DNA of 64,000 bases from Chryseosolibacter sp964532595 (GTDB lineage: Bacteria > Bacteroidota > Bacteroidia > Cytophagales > Cyclobacteriaceae). The translations under genes were made by a program, and so were the position numbers. Of the stretch, positions 26,084 to 33,231 are shown piece after piece. The notes beneath the pieces are model-generated. The model did no database searches, had not been told where the DNA came from, and saw nothing but the letters and a program-made list of their open reading frames with translations. The DNA is taken from contig CAZHIQ010000002.1 of assembly GCA_964532595.1 (NCBI GenBank), positions 186,001 through 250,000 of the forward strand, in the 5' to 3' direction. Every line of letters begins with the position of its first letter. The stretch's first letter is position 1.

Positions 26084-26602
26084 TTAGAAGTCGTCAGCAA
26101 TATCATCTACCTTCTTCTCTTTATCTGCTTTCATCTCGTCAAGTATAAGATAAGACGAAAACAGTAATTCGAGCTGGTTCCGGCCATATGCTGTGAACTT
26201 TAGAATGAGCGTTTCCCCCCGCCAGAACCAGGTTTGATTTTTCATGTCGTAGACCGACTTTCCGTAAATCGATTCAAGGGCTTTCATCAGCCGGGGGTCT
26301 TTCTGTGTTAGTACTTGAATCTGGTAGACGCGGTCGTTGTAGGTGCGTATTTCGATCTTGTTTACGTTCACCTCCCCAATTCGCTGCAGATCGGGGGCAG
26401 TGACGGAGAGGATTTTCGCAGGATACAGGTCTTGCTCAAGAATTTCTTTCCGCACCTTTACCTCGGCATCCAATGAGTCAATGTGCATGCCGAGTTTAAT
26501 GTGTTTAAAGCCATTTCGGCGTTCAAGCTCGGCGATATCCTGCGAGAGGGCGGCTATTGTAATAAGTACAAGGGGTGTAATTGTAAGGGCGCGTCTTAGC
26601 AT
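26084..26602 (-). CDS. Secreted protein of unknown function
   Basis: I do not recognise this 172-residue protein. It has a signal peptide (MLRRALTITPLVLITIAALS), then a mostly mixed alpha/beta sequence with KHIKLGMHIDSL near the start of the mature part. That motif resembles the opening of small periplasmic domains that assess ligand or trafficking state, but I cannot assign a family. It continues with VNKIEIRTYNDRVYQIQV and a Lys/Asp-rich tail. It lies five bases downstream of the DUF2911 gene, so the two are almost certainly co-transcribed and both products are exported. Both may act in the periplasm; nothing more can be said. Confidence 0.8.
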   Translation of the reverse strand: MLRRALTITPLVLITIAALSQDIAELERRNGFKHIKLGMHIDSLDAEVKVRKEILEQDLYPAKILSVTAPDLQRIGEVNVNKIEIRTYNDRVYQIQVLTQKDPRLMKALESIYGKSVYDMKNQTWFWRGETLILKFTAYGRNQLELLFSSYLILDEMKADKEKKVDDIADDF

Positions 26603-26607
26603 GGGTA

Positions 26608-27138
26608 TCAGTTTGTGAATTTAAAAGGCAGGGCAACCTGTACGGTATCCCACGCCAGAATGAGGTCGGCCAGATTGTTTCGATGGTCAAAAAAGATGGT
26701 GAAAACGTCGTATATCTTTTCGCTCGGCTGCGCGGGGACGTCGAACCGGTATACATCGCGGGCCGCGTTGTAGTTGTAGGCTCCCCATAAGCCGACATCG
26801 CTGTTAATGATGATAGTCCACCGTTCCGGGCCGGGGATTGTGAACAGTGAATAGGTGCCCGCGCGGAGGATGCGGCCGTTGACCTCGACATCCCGCGTCG
26901 TCGTGAGTTCGGTAGCTTCGTTGGCTCCGGTGCGCCAGACTTTCCCATACGGTACAAGTTCGCCGAAGATCTTTCGATTCTTCCGTTGGGGTTGACAATA
27001 CGTTACTTTGAGGTAGTTATCTTTGTAGCGGACCGCGGAAATCGCGAGCGGACTCGGTCGTGGCTTGAGAACTTCCTGGGCGGTACTTTCGCCCAGAGCG
27101 CACAGGAAGAGCAAGAGTAGAGTAACACGTATGGTCAT
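26608..27138 (-). CDS. Secreted DUF2911 protein
   Basis: This is a 176-residue exported protein of the DUF2911 family, common in Bacteroidota and without known function. A signal peptide covers residues 1-20. The family motifs are easy to see: PSPLAISAVRYKDNYLKVTY, GKVWRTGANEATEL, LRAGTYSLFTIP and WTIIINSDVGLWGAYNY. It is the first gene of the minus-strand unit leading to the unknown secreted gene and DUF1080. It diverges from the dCMP deaminase gene across 77 bases, which must contain both promoters. I could not place its promoter with confidence. Confidence 0.92.
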   Translation of the reverse strand: MTIRVTLLLLFLCALGESTAQEVLKPRPSPLAISAVRYKDNYLKVTYCQPQRKNRKIFGELVPYGKVWRTGANEATELTTTRDVEVNGRILRAGTYSLFTIPGPERWTIIINSDVGLWGAYNYNAARDVYRFDVPAQPSEKIYDVFTIFFDHRNNLADLILAWDTVQVALPFKFTN

Positions 27139-27215
27139 AAGTCATAAAGATAATACATTCACTATCACCCCCGACGCCATTTTTTCACGGCGTTCAATAT
27201 CCTATTTTTACCGGC

Positions 27216-27698
27216 ATGACCAGGCCAGATTTTGATGACATCTACATGGAGTTAGCGGTTAACCTCGCTACCCGTTCCCATTGTATTAAACGCCACGTCG
27301 GGGCAGTACTTGCAAAAGACACCCGAATCATCTCAATTGGCTATAACGGACCACCCTCCGGAACGCACAACTGCGACGAAGAATGGCCTGATACAGGTTG
27401 CCCGCGTGACTCAAAAGGCGGTTGTTCGCTCGCTATTCATGCTGAGCAAAACGCCATTCTCTACGCGGTAAAGAACAAAACATCGGTGGAAGGCGCCACG
27501 CTTTACGTGACACTTTCTCCATGTCTGGCCTGCGCCCGGATTATTTTTTCGATGGGTATCAGTAAAGTCGTATACCTGAAGTCTTATGCCGAGCATAAGG
27601 GAATCGAAAGTGATGAGGGTGTCGACTTTCTCCGGCGATTTGGCGTGGAGGTGGTCCGGTATGCCGGTATGTTGCCGAACGTCACCCCGATGATCTAG
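27216..27698 (+). CDS. Deoxycytidylate (dCMP) deaminase
   Basis: This 160-residue cytidine-deaminase-fold enzyme converts dCMP to dUMP, the substrate of thymidylate synthase (thyA is at 49015). Zinc ligands are visible: H75 and the catalytic E77 in IHAEQNAI, then C103 and C106 in SPCLACARI. The GYNGPPSG loop at 42-49 and a Cys-rich insert around 53-70 (HNCDEEWPDTGC) are typical of dCMP deaminases, where extra zinc and allosteric dCTP/dTTP sites occur. A TATTTTTA box ends five bases before the ATG. Its TAG stop overlaps the stop of the convergent gene within CTAG. Confidence 0.95.
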   Translation: MTRPDFDDIYMELAVNLATRSHCIKRHVGAVLAKDTRIISIGYNGPPSGTHNCDEEWPDTGCPRDSKGGCSLAIHAEQNAILYAVKNKTSVEGATLYVTLSPCLACARIIFSMGISKVVYLKSYAEHKGIESDEGVDFLRRFGVEVVRYAGMLPNVTPMI

Positions 27699-27997
27699 GC
27701 GTCGCGGTCTCTGAGAACTTTCTCGAGGTCGTTGACGGCTTTTGCTGTGATGCCCCGGGTTTTCTTTTCTCGCTCCTCTTTGAAAAGTGTAAGCGTCCTT
27801 TCTACGCACCCGTACAGGCCGACAGGGTTGCTGTCATTTCGATAACTTCCCAGGCACCATTCCAGGTCGCGTTGAAGTTGCTCGTCAAGCCCAAGCGCTC
27901 GAAGTTTTTGTAACGCCTCATCGCTGACTTGTTCGAGGCTGAGCGTTGCCTTCGCCCGGGTTTTTCCTTCTGATGATTTTGCCGCTGCTTTTGTCAT
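27695..27997 (-). CDS. Small hypothetical protein with Lys/Ala-rich N-terminus
   Basis: An unrecognised 100-residue cytoplasmic protein. The first 16 or so residues are Lys/Ala/Ser-rich (MTKAAAKSSEGKTRAKA), and the remainder looks like a compact helical domain (VSDEALQKLRALGLDEQLQ, then WCLGSYRNDSNPVGLYGCVE and a charged C-terminal helix). Two Cys are present, but no metal-binding spacing. The composition and codon use look like a real gene. It overlaps the convergent dCMP deaminase stop by four bases, and the Lys-rich peptide gene lies about 150 bases upstream on the same strand, separated from it by a terminator. I cannot suggest a function. Confidence 0.68.
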   Translation of the reverse strand: MTKAAAKSSEGKTRAKATLSLEQVSDEALQKLRALGLDEQLQRDLEWCLGSYRNDSNPVGLYGCVERTLTLFKEEREKKTRGITAKAVNDLEKVLRDRDA

Positions 27998-28099
27998 GGC
28001 CCAAGTGTTCTTGTTATGAGCTATCGCAAGGATAATTTTTGTGCCACGTCCCGAACCCCCGACACCTTGGCTCTAATCAGCTGATCCTATAAAAGCAGA

Positions 28100-28127
28100 A
28101 AGGGGAGTAAACAAGTTTACTCCCCTT
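28100..28127 (-). terminator. Hairpin terminator of the Lys/Ala peptide gene
   Basis: A perfect 13-bp inverted repeat (28100-28112 with 28115-28127) with a 2-base centre lies 25 bases past the stop at 28153. On the minus strand it is followed by the interrupted T-tract TTTCTGCTTTT. It separates the peptide gene from the gene at 27695. Confidence 0.7.
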
Positions 28128-28152
28128 CGCAAAGTCTTTAGGTCAAACCTAA

Positions 28153-28230
28153 TTACTTCTTTTTCTTAGCAGCCTTCTTCGCTGTCTTTTTCACAGCTTT
28201 CTTTGCTGCCTTCTTCGCTGTTTTTGCCAT
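28153..28230 (-). CDS. 25-residue Lys/Ala-rich peptide resembling a histone H1 tail
   Basis: A very short frame, ATG at 28230 to TAA at 28153, encoding a 25-residue peptide composed almost entirely of Lys (15) and Ala (6), with two Thr and one Val (for example MAKTAKKAAKKAVKKTAKK). It looks like the C-terminal tail of Hc1/H1-type bacterial histones without a core domain. Support that it is a gene comes from a near-consensus promoter at 28263-28294, a 13-bp hairpin terminator 25 bases after the stop, and a 119-base AT-rich upstream region with no other use. It would bind DNA or RNA non-specifically by charge (inference). It is too short for most gene finders. Confidence 0.72.
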   Translation of the reverse strand: MAKTAKKAAKKAVKKTAKKAAKKKK

Positions 28231-28262
28231 AGCGTTTTGAATGTTTTGGTTTAAACGATACG

Positions 28263-28294
28263 AAAAGTTATAACAATTTTCTTATTCGCAAAAA
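28263..28294 (-). promoter_or_regulatory. Candidate promoter of the Lys/Ala peptide gene
   Basis: On the minus strand, TTTTTG (28294-28289) and TAACTTTT (28270-28263) are separated by 18 bases; the -7 box misses TAnnTTTG only at its last base. Transcription would start about 25 bases before the ATG. Confidence 0.5.
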
Positions 28295-28349
28295 TTTTGG
28301 TTGAAAAATTTTTCTGTTAGAGATTTTTTTCAGTGACGGTTGTGAAGCA

Positions 28350-29414
28350 TCATGAGCCGATGATGTTCACTTCGGGTTGTAAGTGTATGCCGAACTTCTC
28401 TTGTACACTTGATTGAATTTCTTCTGCAAGCGCTCGTATCATTCGACCCTCACCACCGCCGTAGTTAACAAGAACGAGTGCCTGGTTCTTGTGAACGCCG
28501 ATGTTACCGCGGGTAAAGCCCTTCCATCCGCATTGTTCTATCAGCCATCCCGCCGGCACTTTTACCTTTCCTTCTCCGACGGGAAAAGAGGGAATGGTCG
28601 GATACGTTTTGCTTAATGTGTCGAAGTGATGTTGGGTAACCACCGGGTTCTTAAAAAAACTTCCCGCGTTCCCGATGTGCGCGGGATCGGGAAGCTTGCT
28701 GGTCCGGATGGCAACGACTGCACTGCTGACATCGCTGATCGATGGGTTAGTGATTCCTTTTGCCCGTAGCACATCAGCGATGGCGCCGTAGCCTGTGTTG
28801 ATCCGATGCGTTTTCTTGGTGAGTGTTAAAGTAACACTTGAGATGAAAAACTGATCTCGTTCCGTGAGCTTGAAGATACTCTCCCGGTACCCGAAGGCGC
28901 ACTCTTCACGCGAGAATCGACGTTCCCTCCCGGTAGCGAGTTCTATGGCATTGACATAGTCGATGACTTCTTTCACCTCAACCCCGTAGGCACCGATGTT
29001 CTGCATGGGAGCTGCGCCTACTGTCCCGGGGATGAGCGATAGGTTTTCTATTCCGCCGTAATCCCGGCTCACGCAGTGCATGACGAACGCGTGCCAGTTT
29101 TCTCCGGAACCAACGTTGAGTGTGATGGATGTGTCGTCTTCGCTGACCACCGAGATGCCTGTGACCGCGTTCTTAACGACAAGGCCGTTAAAGTCGTCGG
29201 TGAAAAGTACATTGCTTCCGCCTCCCAGAAACAGCCGTTGATGGCTGCGAAAGAGATCGTGCTCCAGTAACTTCTGTACCTCTTCCCGGGTCGTGACGGT
29301 CGCGAAATACCTTGCGCGTGCGTGTATGCCGAACGTATTAAAGGGGAACAGGTCGACGTTTTCTTCTACTTTCATGACAAGGCCTCCGGCGTCAAAGGTA
29401 GCATGAAAATTCAT
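28350..29414 (-). CDS. murB: UDP-N-acetylmuramate dehydrogenase MurB
   Basis: MurB is the FAD- and NADPH-dependent enzyme that makes UDP-MurNAc for peptidoglycan. The 354-residue product has FAD-site motifs LGGGSNVLF and SLIPGTVGAAPMQNIGAYG, then FGYRESIFK, the catalytic-serine loop GNAGSFFKNP, and the C-terminal QPEVNIIG with the catalytic Glu. Two starts are possible. The ATG at 29414 overlaps the upstream gene as ATGA, which suggests translational coupling and is used here. The ATG at 29375 gives MKVEENVDLFPFNTFGIH, closer to usual family N-termini. It is the last gene of a minus-strand run beginning with DUF1800, an odd location for a cell-wall gene. Confidence 0.95.
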   Translation of the reverse strand: MNFHATFDAGGLVMKVEENVDLFPFNTFGIHARARYFATVTTREEVQKLLEHDLFRSHQRLFLGGGSNVLFTDDFNGLVVKNAVTGISVVSEDDTSITLNVGSGENWHAFVMHCVSRDYGGIENLSLIPGTVGAAPMQNIGAYGVEVKEVIDYVNAIELATGRERRFSREECAFGYRESIFKLTERDQFFISSVTLTLTKKTHRINTGYGAIADVLRAKGITNPSISDVSSAVVAIRTSKLPDPAHIGNAGSFFKNPVVTQHHFDTLSKTYPTIPSFPVGEGKVKVPAGWLIEQCGWKGFTRGNIGVHKNQALVLVNYGGGEGRMIRALAEEIQSSVQEKFGIHLQPEVNIIGS

Positions 29415-30634
29415 TTCACGAGTTTACGAAGTTCATCCCCGGGCAGTTTGAACAGACTTATCCGCGGAAACCGTCCGGCCAGCCAGGTCGTAGCAGTCAC
29501 GACGAGTCCGCCATCTTCCGTCCGCATCACTCCGCCTACTTCATAAGGGTTTGAGAAGCCGAGGTAACGGGCCGAGAGGAATGTGCCGGTTAAAGCGTCG
29601 TAGATGTATAGAGCTACTTGCTTGCTTCGGGTATTGGTTGCATAGATCACGACTTCGCGGTTGTCGATAGCGGTGGAAAGAATCCTGACGGGGGCGTCAG
29701 GGGTCATCTCCGGAAAAGTAAATCCCCCCAAATTTCCGGCGGAGGCCAACGTATTGCTGGGAACATCGGTTCGTGGCAGGAGATAGTTGTCTCCAAAATT
29801 GAAGCGCGCCAACGCAAAGGTGTTTCCACCAAGAGGTTGGACGGCACTGAACCCTCCGTCATCCTGATTTCCGTAAACCACACCGATAGGGTCTTCCGAT
29901 TGCAGGTCAGTGAACACTAACGAAAATGTATAGTTGTAAAATCCGTTGAAGTAGTACGAGCCCGCAGTTTTACCCACCTGAAACGGGAACCGACGCCCCG
30001 TTCGTGCGAAATGGTTCATGACGGGCTCTTCGGTTTGGTCGCCGGCACCAATGCCAAACGAGATGCGCGCGCCGACCGTTGTTCCGTCGAAAGTGTGGCG
30101 CGAGACAACCGATTTGCGGTCGACGTGGTCGTAGCTGAGCAGCAGGATGTTTTGTCCATCAAGACCAGCTGCGGCCGGATAGGTGATCCCTGGAATTGGT
30201 GTCGTCTCCGTGATCTGTCCGGTAATGTCTACGTTGATAATAACAGCCTCCTGGCTTTCACGGTCCATTGCCAGGAATGCGTACCCCTCGTCGCGCGCCA
30301 TTAACGGACCGATGGGGTTCACATAGTGTTCATCAGGGGAACTGGCGGCTTGAAATACTCCCCCGCGGTCGGATTTCAAAAGATAGATTCCCGACCAGTG
30401 TACGTCTCGCAACTTCCTTTCGGCCAGCACCAGGAACCCTTCGTCACTTGTCTCCACCACATCGATCGGGCAGAACCCGGCCGAATATTCGTTGTCATCG
30501 TATACAACAGAAATAGGTGTTGTGACCGGATCTGGCTCCGCGTCTTCCGCGCATGATAGCAAACTCAAGGAAAACACGGCCAGCAATGCCGTGGTCGTGC
30601 GCCGGTGGTTTGTCAGGTAAAGATGAATCTTCAT
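29411..30634 (-). CDS. Lipoprotein of unknown function, possibly beta-propeller
   Basis: A 407-residue lipoprotein: the signal sequence runs to the lipobox LLSC at about residues 26-29 of a start at 30634 (MKIHLYLTNHRRTTTALL). That start is preferred because the 19 residues before it are not signal-like. The mature part holds repeated strand-rich segments with the pattern DEGFLVLAERK, DEGYAFLAMDR and EDGGLVVTATT spaced through the protein, as in beta-propeller lipoproteins of Bacteroidota. I cannot name a family. It sits two bases after the beta-barrel gene, and its stop overlaps the murB start as ATGA. It may be a surface partner of the DUF1501/DUF1800 pair (inference). Confidence 0.82.
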   Translation of the reverse strand: MKIHLYLTNHRRTTTALLAVFSLSLLSCAEDAEPDPVTTPISVVYDDNEYSAGFCPIDVVETSDEGFLVLAERKLRDVHWSGIYLLKSDRGGVFQAASSPDEHYVNPIGPLMARDEGYAFLAMDRESQEAVIINVDITGQITETTPIPGITYPAAAGLDGQNILLLSYDHVDRKSVVSRHTFDGTTVGARISFGIGAGDQTEEPVMNHFARTGRRFPFQVGKTAGSYYFNGFYNYTFSLVFTDLQSEDPIGVVYGNQDDGGFSAVQPLGGNTFALARFNFGDNYLLPRTDVPSNTLASAGNLGGFTFPEMTPDAPVRILSTAIDNREVVIYATNTRSKQVALYIYDALTGTFLSARYLGFSNPYEVGGVMRTEDGGLVVTATTWLAGRFPRISLFKLPGDELRKLVK

Positions 30635-30636
30635 GG

Positions 30637-31515
30637 TCAGTCGATCATGGATTTGAAACCGCTTTGTAGAAATCGGAGGGGGAAAAGACACCCGGCCGAC
30701 ACGGAAATACTGTTAAGATGAAAATCGTCGGGCACATCGCCAACCCCCGTAAGCCGATCGTTGCGGTATCGGTTGCCTGGCGAGGCGGCATTGCTCATTC
30801 CTTTCTTGTAGAGCACTTCCAGGTTCAATCGCACATTCCCGAGGTTGTAAAACAGGCCGCCCCCGGCAATCAGTCCCCAGTGGTGCTGAGCATACAGACG
30901 GGAAGCTCGTACTTCGAGTGGTTCCTGCTTAAAAGCATTGTCTCCCCCGGAAGCATTGTCAACTCCGGAGACAAGAATGGTATTGCTTCCGTCGACGCGC
31001 AGCGAAGAGTAGATCCCTGTCTGCAGGTATGGACGAACGCTCCCGACGGCGAATTCGTACCTAACGAGCAGAGGCCAGTCGACATAAGCGAGCCGGGTGG
31101 TCTGCTCGTAGTCGAGCTCTAAGTGGTTACTGGTGTTATCGCTGTCAGCCCATCGGTATGTGTTGGTGTAAACAACGCGACTCGTTCGGAAGGTTGGTTG
31201 AATACTCACCGAAAGGGTGCGGAAGTTGAATGCGGCTTCGAGGGTAGCCTGGAAACCGGGATCTGCATAACGACGGTAACTTTTGGCGATAGAAGTCGCC
31301 TCGTAATTTGTCGGAACAATCACCTGATGCCCTGTCTTGACGATGGCATCCGAAACATTTACGCCGGCACGAAAGCCAAGCCACCACTGTTTTTCCAGAA
31401 ACACATACGATTGATTTCGAGCCTGATTGAATCCCGAGGGGCGCTTTTGCGCACGTTGTCCGAATAATGGGGTCGTAGCGAAAAGCAGGACAAGAACCGG
31501 AAGTGCGTATTTCAT
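30637..31515 (-). CDS. Outer-membrane beta-barrel protein (PorT-like)
   Basis: A 292-residue exported protein with a signal peptide (residues 1-18, MKYALPVLVLLFATTPLFG) and a body that alternates like beta-barrel strands (WLGFRAGVNVSDA, LSVSIQPTFRTS, DWPLLVRYEFAVGSVRPYLQ and a LNSISVSAGCLFPLRF end). The pattern is that of the PorT/OMP_b-brl_2-type barrels in Bacteroidota. I start at the ATG at 31515; the frame is open further upstream but the added residues are not signal-like. It lies one base after the DUF1501 gene and two bases before the lipoprotein gene, so translation of all three is probably linked. Function beyond outer-membrane location is unknown. Confidence 0.87.
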   Translation of the reverse strand: MKYALPVLVLLFATTPLFGQRAQKRPSGFNQARNQSYVFLEKQWWLGFRAGVNVSDAIVKTGHQVIVPTNYEATSIAKSYRRYADPGFQATLEAAFNFRTLSVSIQPTFRTSRVVYTNTYRWADSDNTSNHLELDYEQTTRLAYVDWPLLVRYEFAVGSVRPYLQTGIYSSLRVDGSNTILVSGVDNASGGDNAFKQEPLEVRASRLYAQHHWGLIAGGGLFYNLGNVRLNLEVLYKKGMSNAASPGNRYRNDRLTGVGDVPDDFHLNSISVSAGCLFPLRFLQSGFKSMID

Positions 31516-31516
31516 T

Positions 31517-33226
31517 TTACTGAGTGATAATAAGTGAACGGGTGTCTTTGAAAAAACCGCTACGCAATTCATACCAGTACTGGCCCGGAGGAAGATCATA
31601 TACCGGAGCCTCTATGCGGTGAGGGCCGGGCGGATAGTTTCCGGTAGCAAGCGTGCGTATCTTTCGTCCCTCTCCGTTGTACAGCGTCAGCGCCACGTGT
31701 TGTGAGTGATTAATGCGGAAACTGAAGGTAACGAAATCCTTTGCCGGATTAGGGTAGCAAGGGTCTAGTGCAAACCGTCCGGCAACAAAATCGTCGGCAC
31801 CTGTGATCACCGAACTTGCGATAGGTAGGGGAGTAAACAATACACCGTCGCTCGTTCCGGTGGACATGATCCCCGGGAATATTTCATCGAGGCGATTGTC
31901 AGGCACACCCATCCAGTCTTTCATGATGTTCGCATAGATAAGACGGTAGTCGTACTGCATTTCGACGTTTGATTTCATCAGATCAGGAACGGTCCCAACC
32001 ATTCCGCCTTGTGCACCTTTTCCGAAAACGAACATCGGTGCACCGGTTCCGTGGTCAGTCCCGTAGCTTCCATTCGAATAGACCCGACGTCCGAATTCCG
32101 AGGTGGTTACTGTGAGTACCCGGTCCTCAAGACCCCGAAGTTTGAGGTCTTCCTGAAATGCGCGCATTGCGGACGATATATGGTACATTAGTGCTGCGTG
32201 CAACCCCATGGTCGGATCATAAGGCTCTACCTGATCAGCGTGCGTGTCGAATCCTCCAATCTTCACAAGAAAGACTTTCGTCTTGCATCCACCCGACAGG
32301 AGTCTGGCGATAATCTGAAGTTGAGGAGTAAGGCTGTTAACGGTGCTTCCCCTGGGCGCGTTAAAGGGATATTTTTCGGGATAGTTTTTGTAGCCGCTGA
32401 TCTTTGACCCGGCTTCATAAACTTCGGCCAGACGTTGCGCGTAGTCTTTGGATTTGTCTTCCAGGCTTAGAATCCAGTTCAGCTCATCAAAGTATCGGGA
32501 GTCGCGAAGATGCTCCGGGGGTACGCCACGCGGGTCGAGTTCTTCGTCAACGAAGCCTTCCAGTTCGTTCACCATTCGGGCAAACCCTGCCGGGTCGTGA
32601 ATGGAGATAGACGTGGGAATGTTGCCTTCCTGATGGAAAACCAGGGATACATCACTTCCCATTTCAATGGCAAGCGGATCCGGCATCGCCGTGTTAGGGA
32701 AGTCTTCGGGGTATCGCTGAGGGGCGAGTTCCTGTTGGAGGTATCTTCCGACCCATCCCGATTGCAGATATTCGTCGTGCGCACCGCCCATAAAGAGGAT
32801 GTCGCGACCGCGGAAGTGCGACCCGTTATTGTTTTTATAGGATACACCCTGGACCATCGTTACCCGTCCCTGGTCGTATAGAGACTTTATAGCCTGCATG
32901 TCGGGGTGTAAGCCGACCTGTTGTTCGGGCGGAAGAGTGCTGTCCAGTTCGATATATTTGCGGGCGCTGTTCCGCGCGGGAATAGCGATGTTGGCGCGTC
33001 GACTGTAATAGAGTTCATAGTCGCTTACCGGAATAAGACAATTGAGACCATCGTTCCCTCCATGCATCTGGAGGATAATAAGCACCCGGTCATCGATGCT
33101 GCTTCTTCGGGCCAGGCGGGTGAAGGCATTTTCAGCCATCACACTTATCGGTACTCCGGCCAAGGCAAAGGGAAGCCCTACCGCTGCCGGAAGCTGTTTG
33201 AGAAATCGTCTGCGACCTCGGTTCAT
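31517..33226 (-). CDS. DUF1501 protein with Tat-like signal and T9SS type A tail
   Basis: This 569-residue exported protein of the DUF1501 family resembles alkaline-phosphatase/sulfatase-type folds. The N-terminus MNRGRRRFLKQLPAAVG has the RRxFLK twin-arginine pattern followed by a hydrophobic stretch. The core shows ILQMHGGNDGLNCLIPVSDY, NNNGSHFRGRDILFMGG and TSEFGRRVYSNGSYGTDHGT, the last carrying conserved metal-site-like His and Asp. Residues from about 487 form a T9SS type A sorting domain (DPCYPNPAKDFVTFSFRI, ending RSLIITQ). Export would therefore go across the inner membrane folded by Tat, then through T9SS. It is paired with DUF1800 five bases upstream, as in many genomes where the two families co-occur. 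Confidence 0.94.
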   Translation of the reverse strand: MNRGRRRFLKQLPAAVGLPFALAGVPISVMAENAFTRLARRSSIDDRVLIILQMHGGNDGLNCLIPVSDYELYYSRRANIAIPARNSARKYIELDSTLPPEQQVGLHPDMQAIKSLYDQGRVTMVQGVSYKNNNGSHFRGRDILFMGGAHDEYLQSGWVGRYLQQELAPQRYPEDFPNTAMPDPLAIEMGSDVSLVFHQEGNIPTSISIHDPAGFARMVNELEGFVDEELDPRGVPPEHLRDSRYFDELNWILSLEDKSKDYAQRLAEVYEAGSKISGYKNYPEKYPFNAPRGSTVNSLTPQLQIIARLLSGGCKTKVFLVKIGGFDTHADQVEPYDPTMGLHAALMYHISSAMRAFQEDLKLRGLEDRVLTVTTSEFGRRVYSNGSYGTDHGTGAPMFVFGKGAQGGMVGTVPDLMKSNVEMQYDYRLIYANIMKDWMGVPDNRLDEIFPGIMSTGTSDGVLFTPLPIASSVITGADDFVAGRFALDPCYPNPAKDFVTFSFRINHSQHVALTLYNGEGRKIRTLATGNYPPGPHRIEAPVYDLPPGQYWYELRSGFFKDTRSLIITQ

Positions 33227-33231
33227 AAGAA

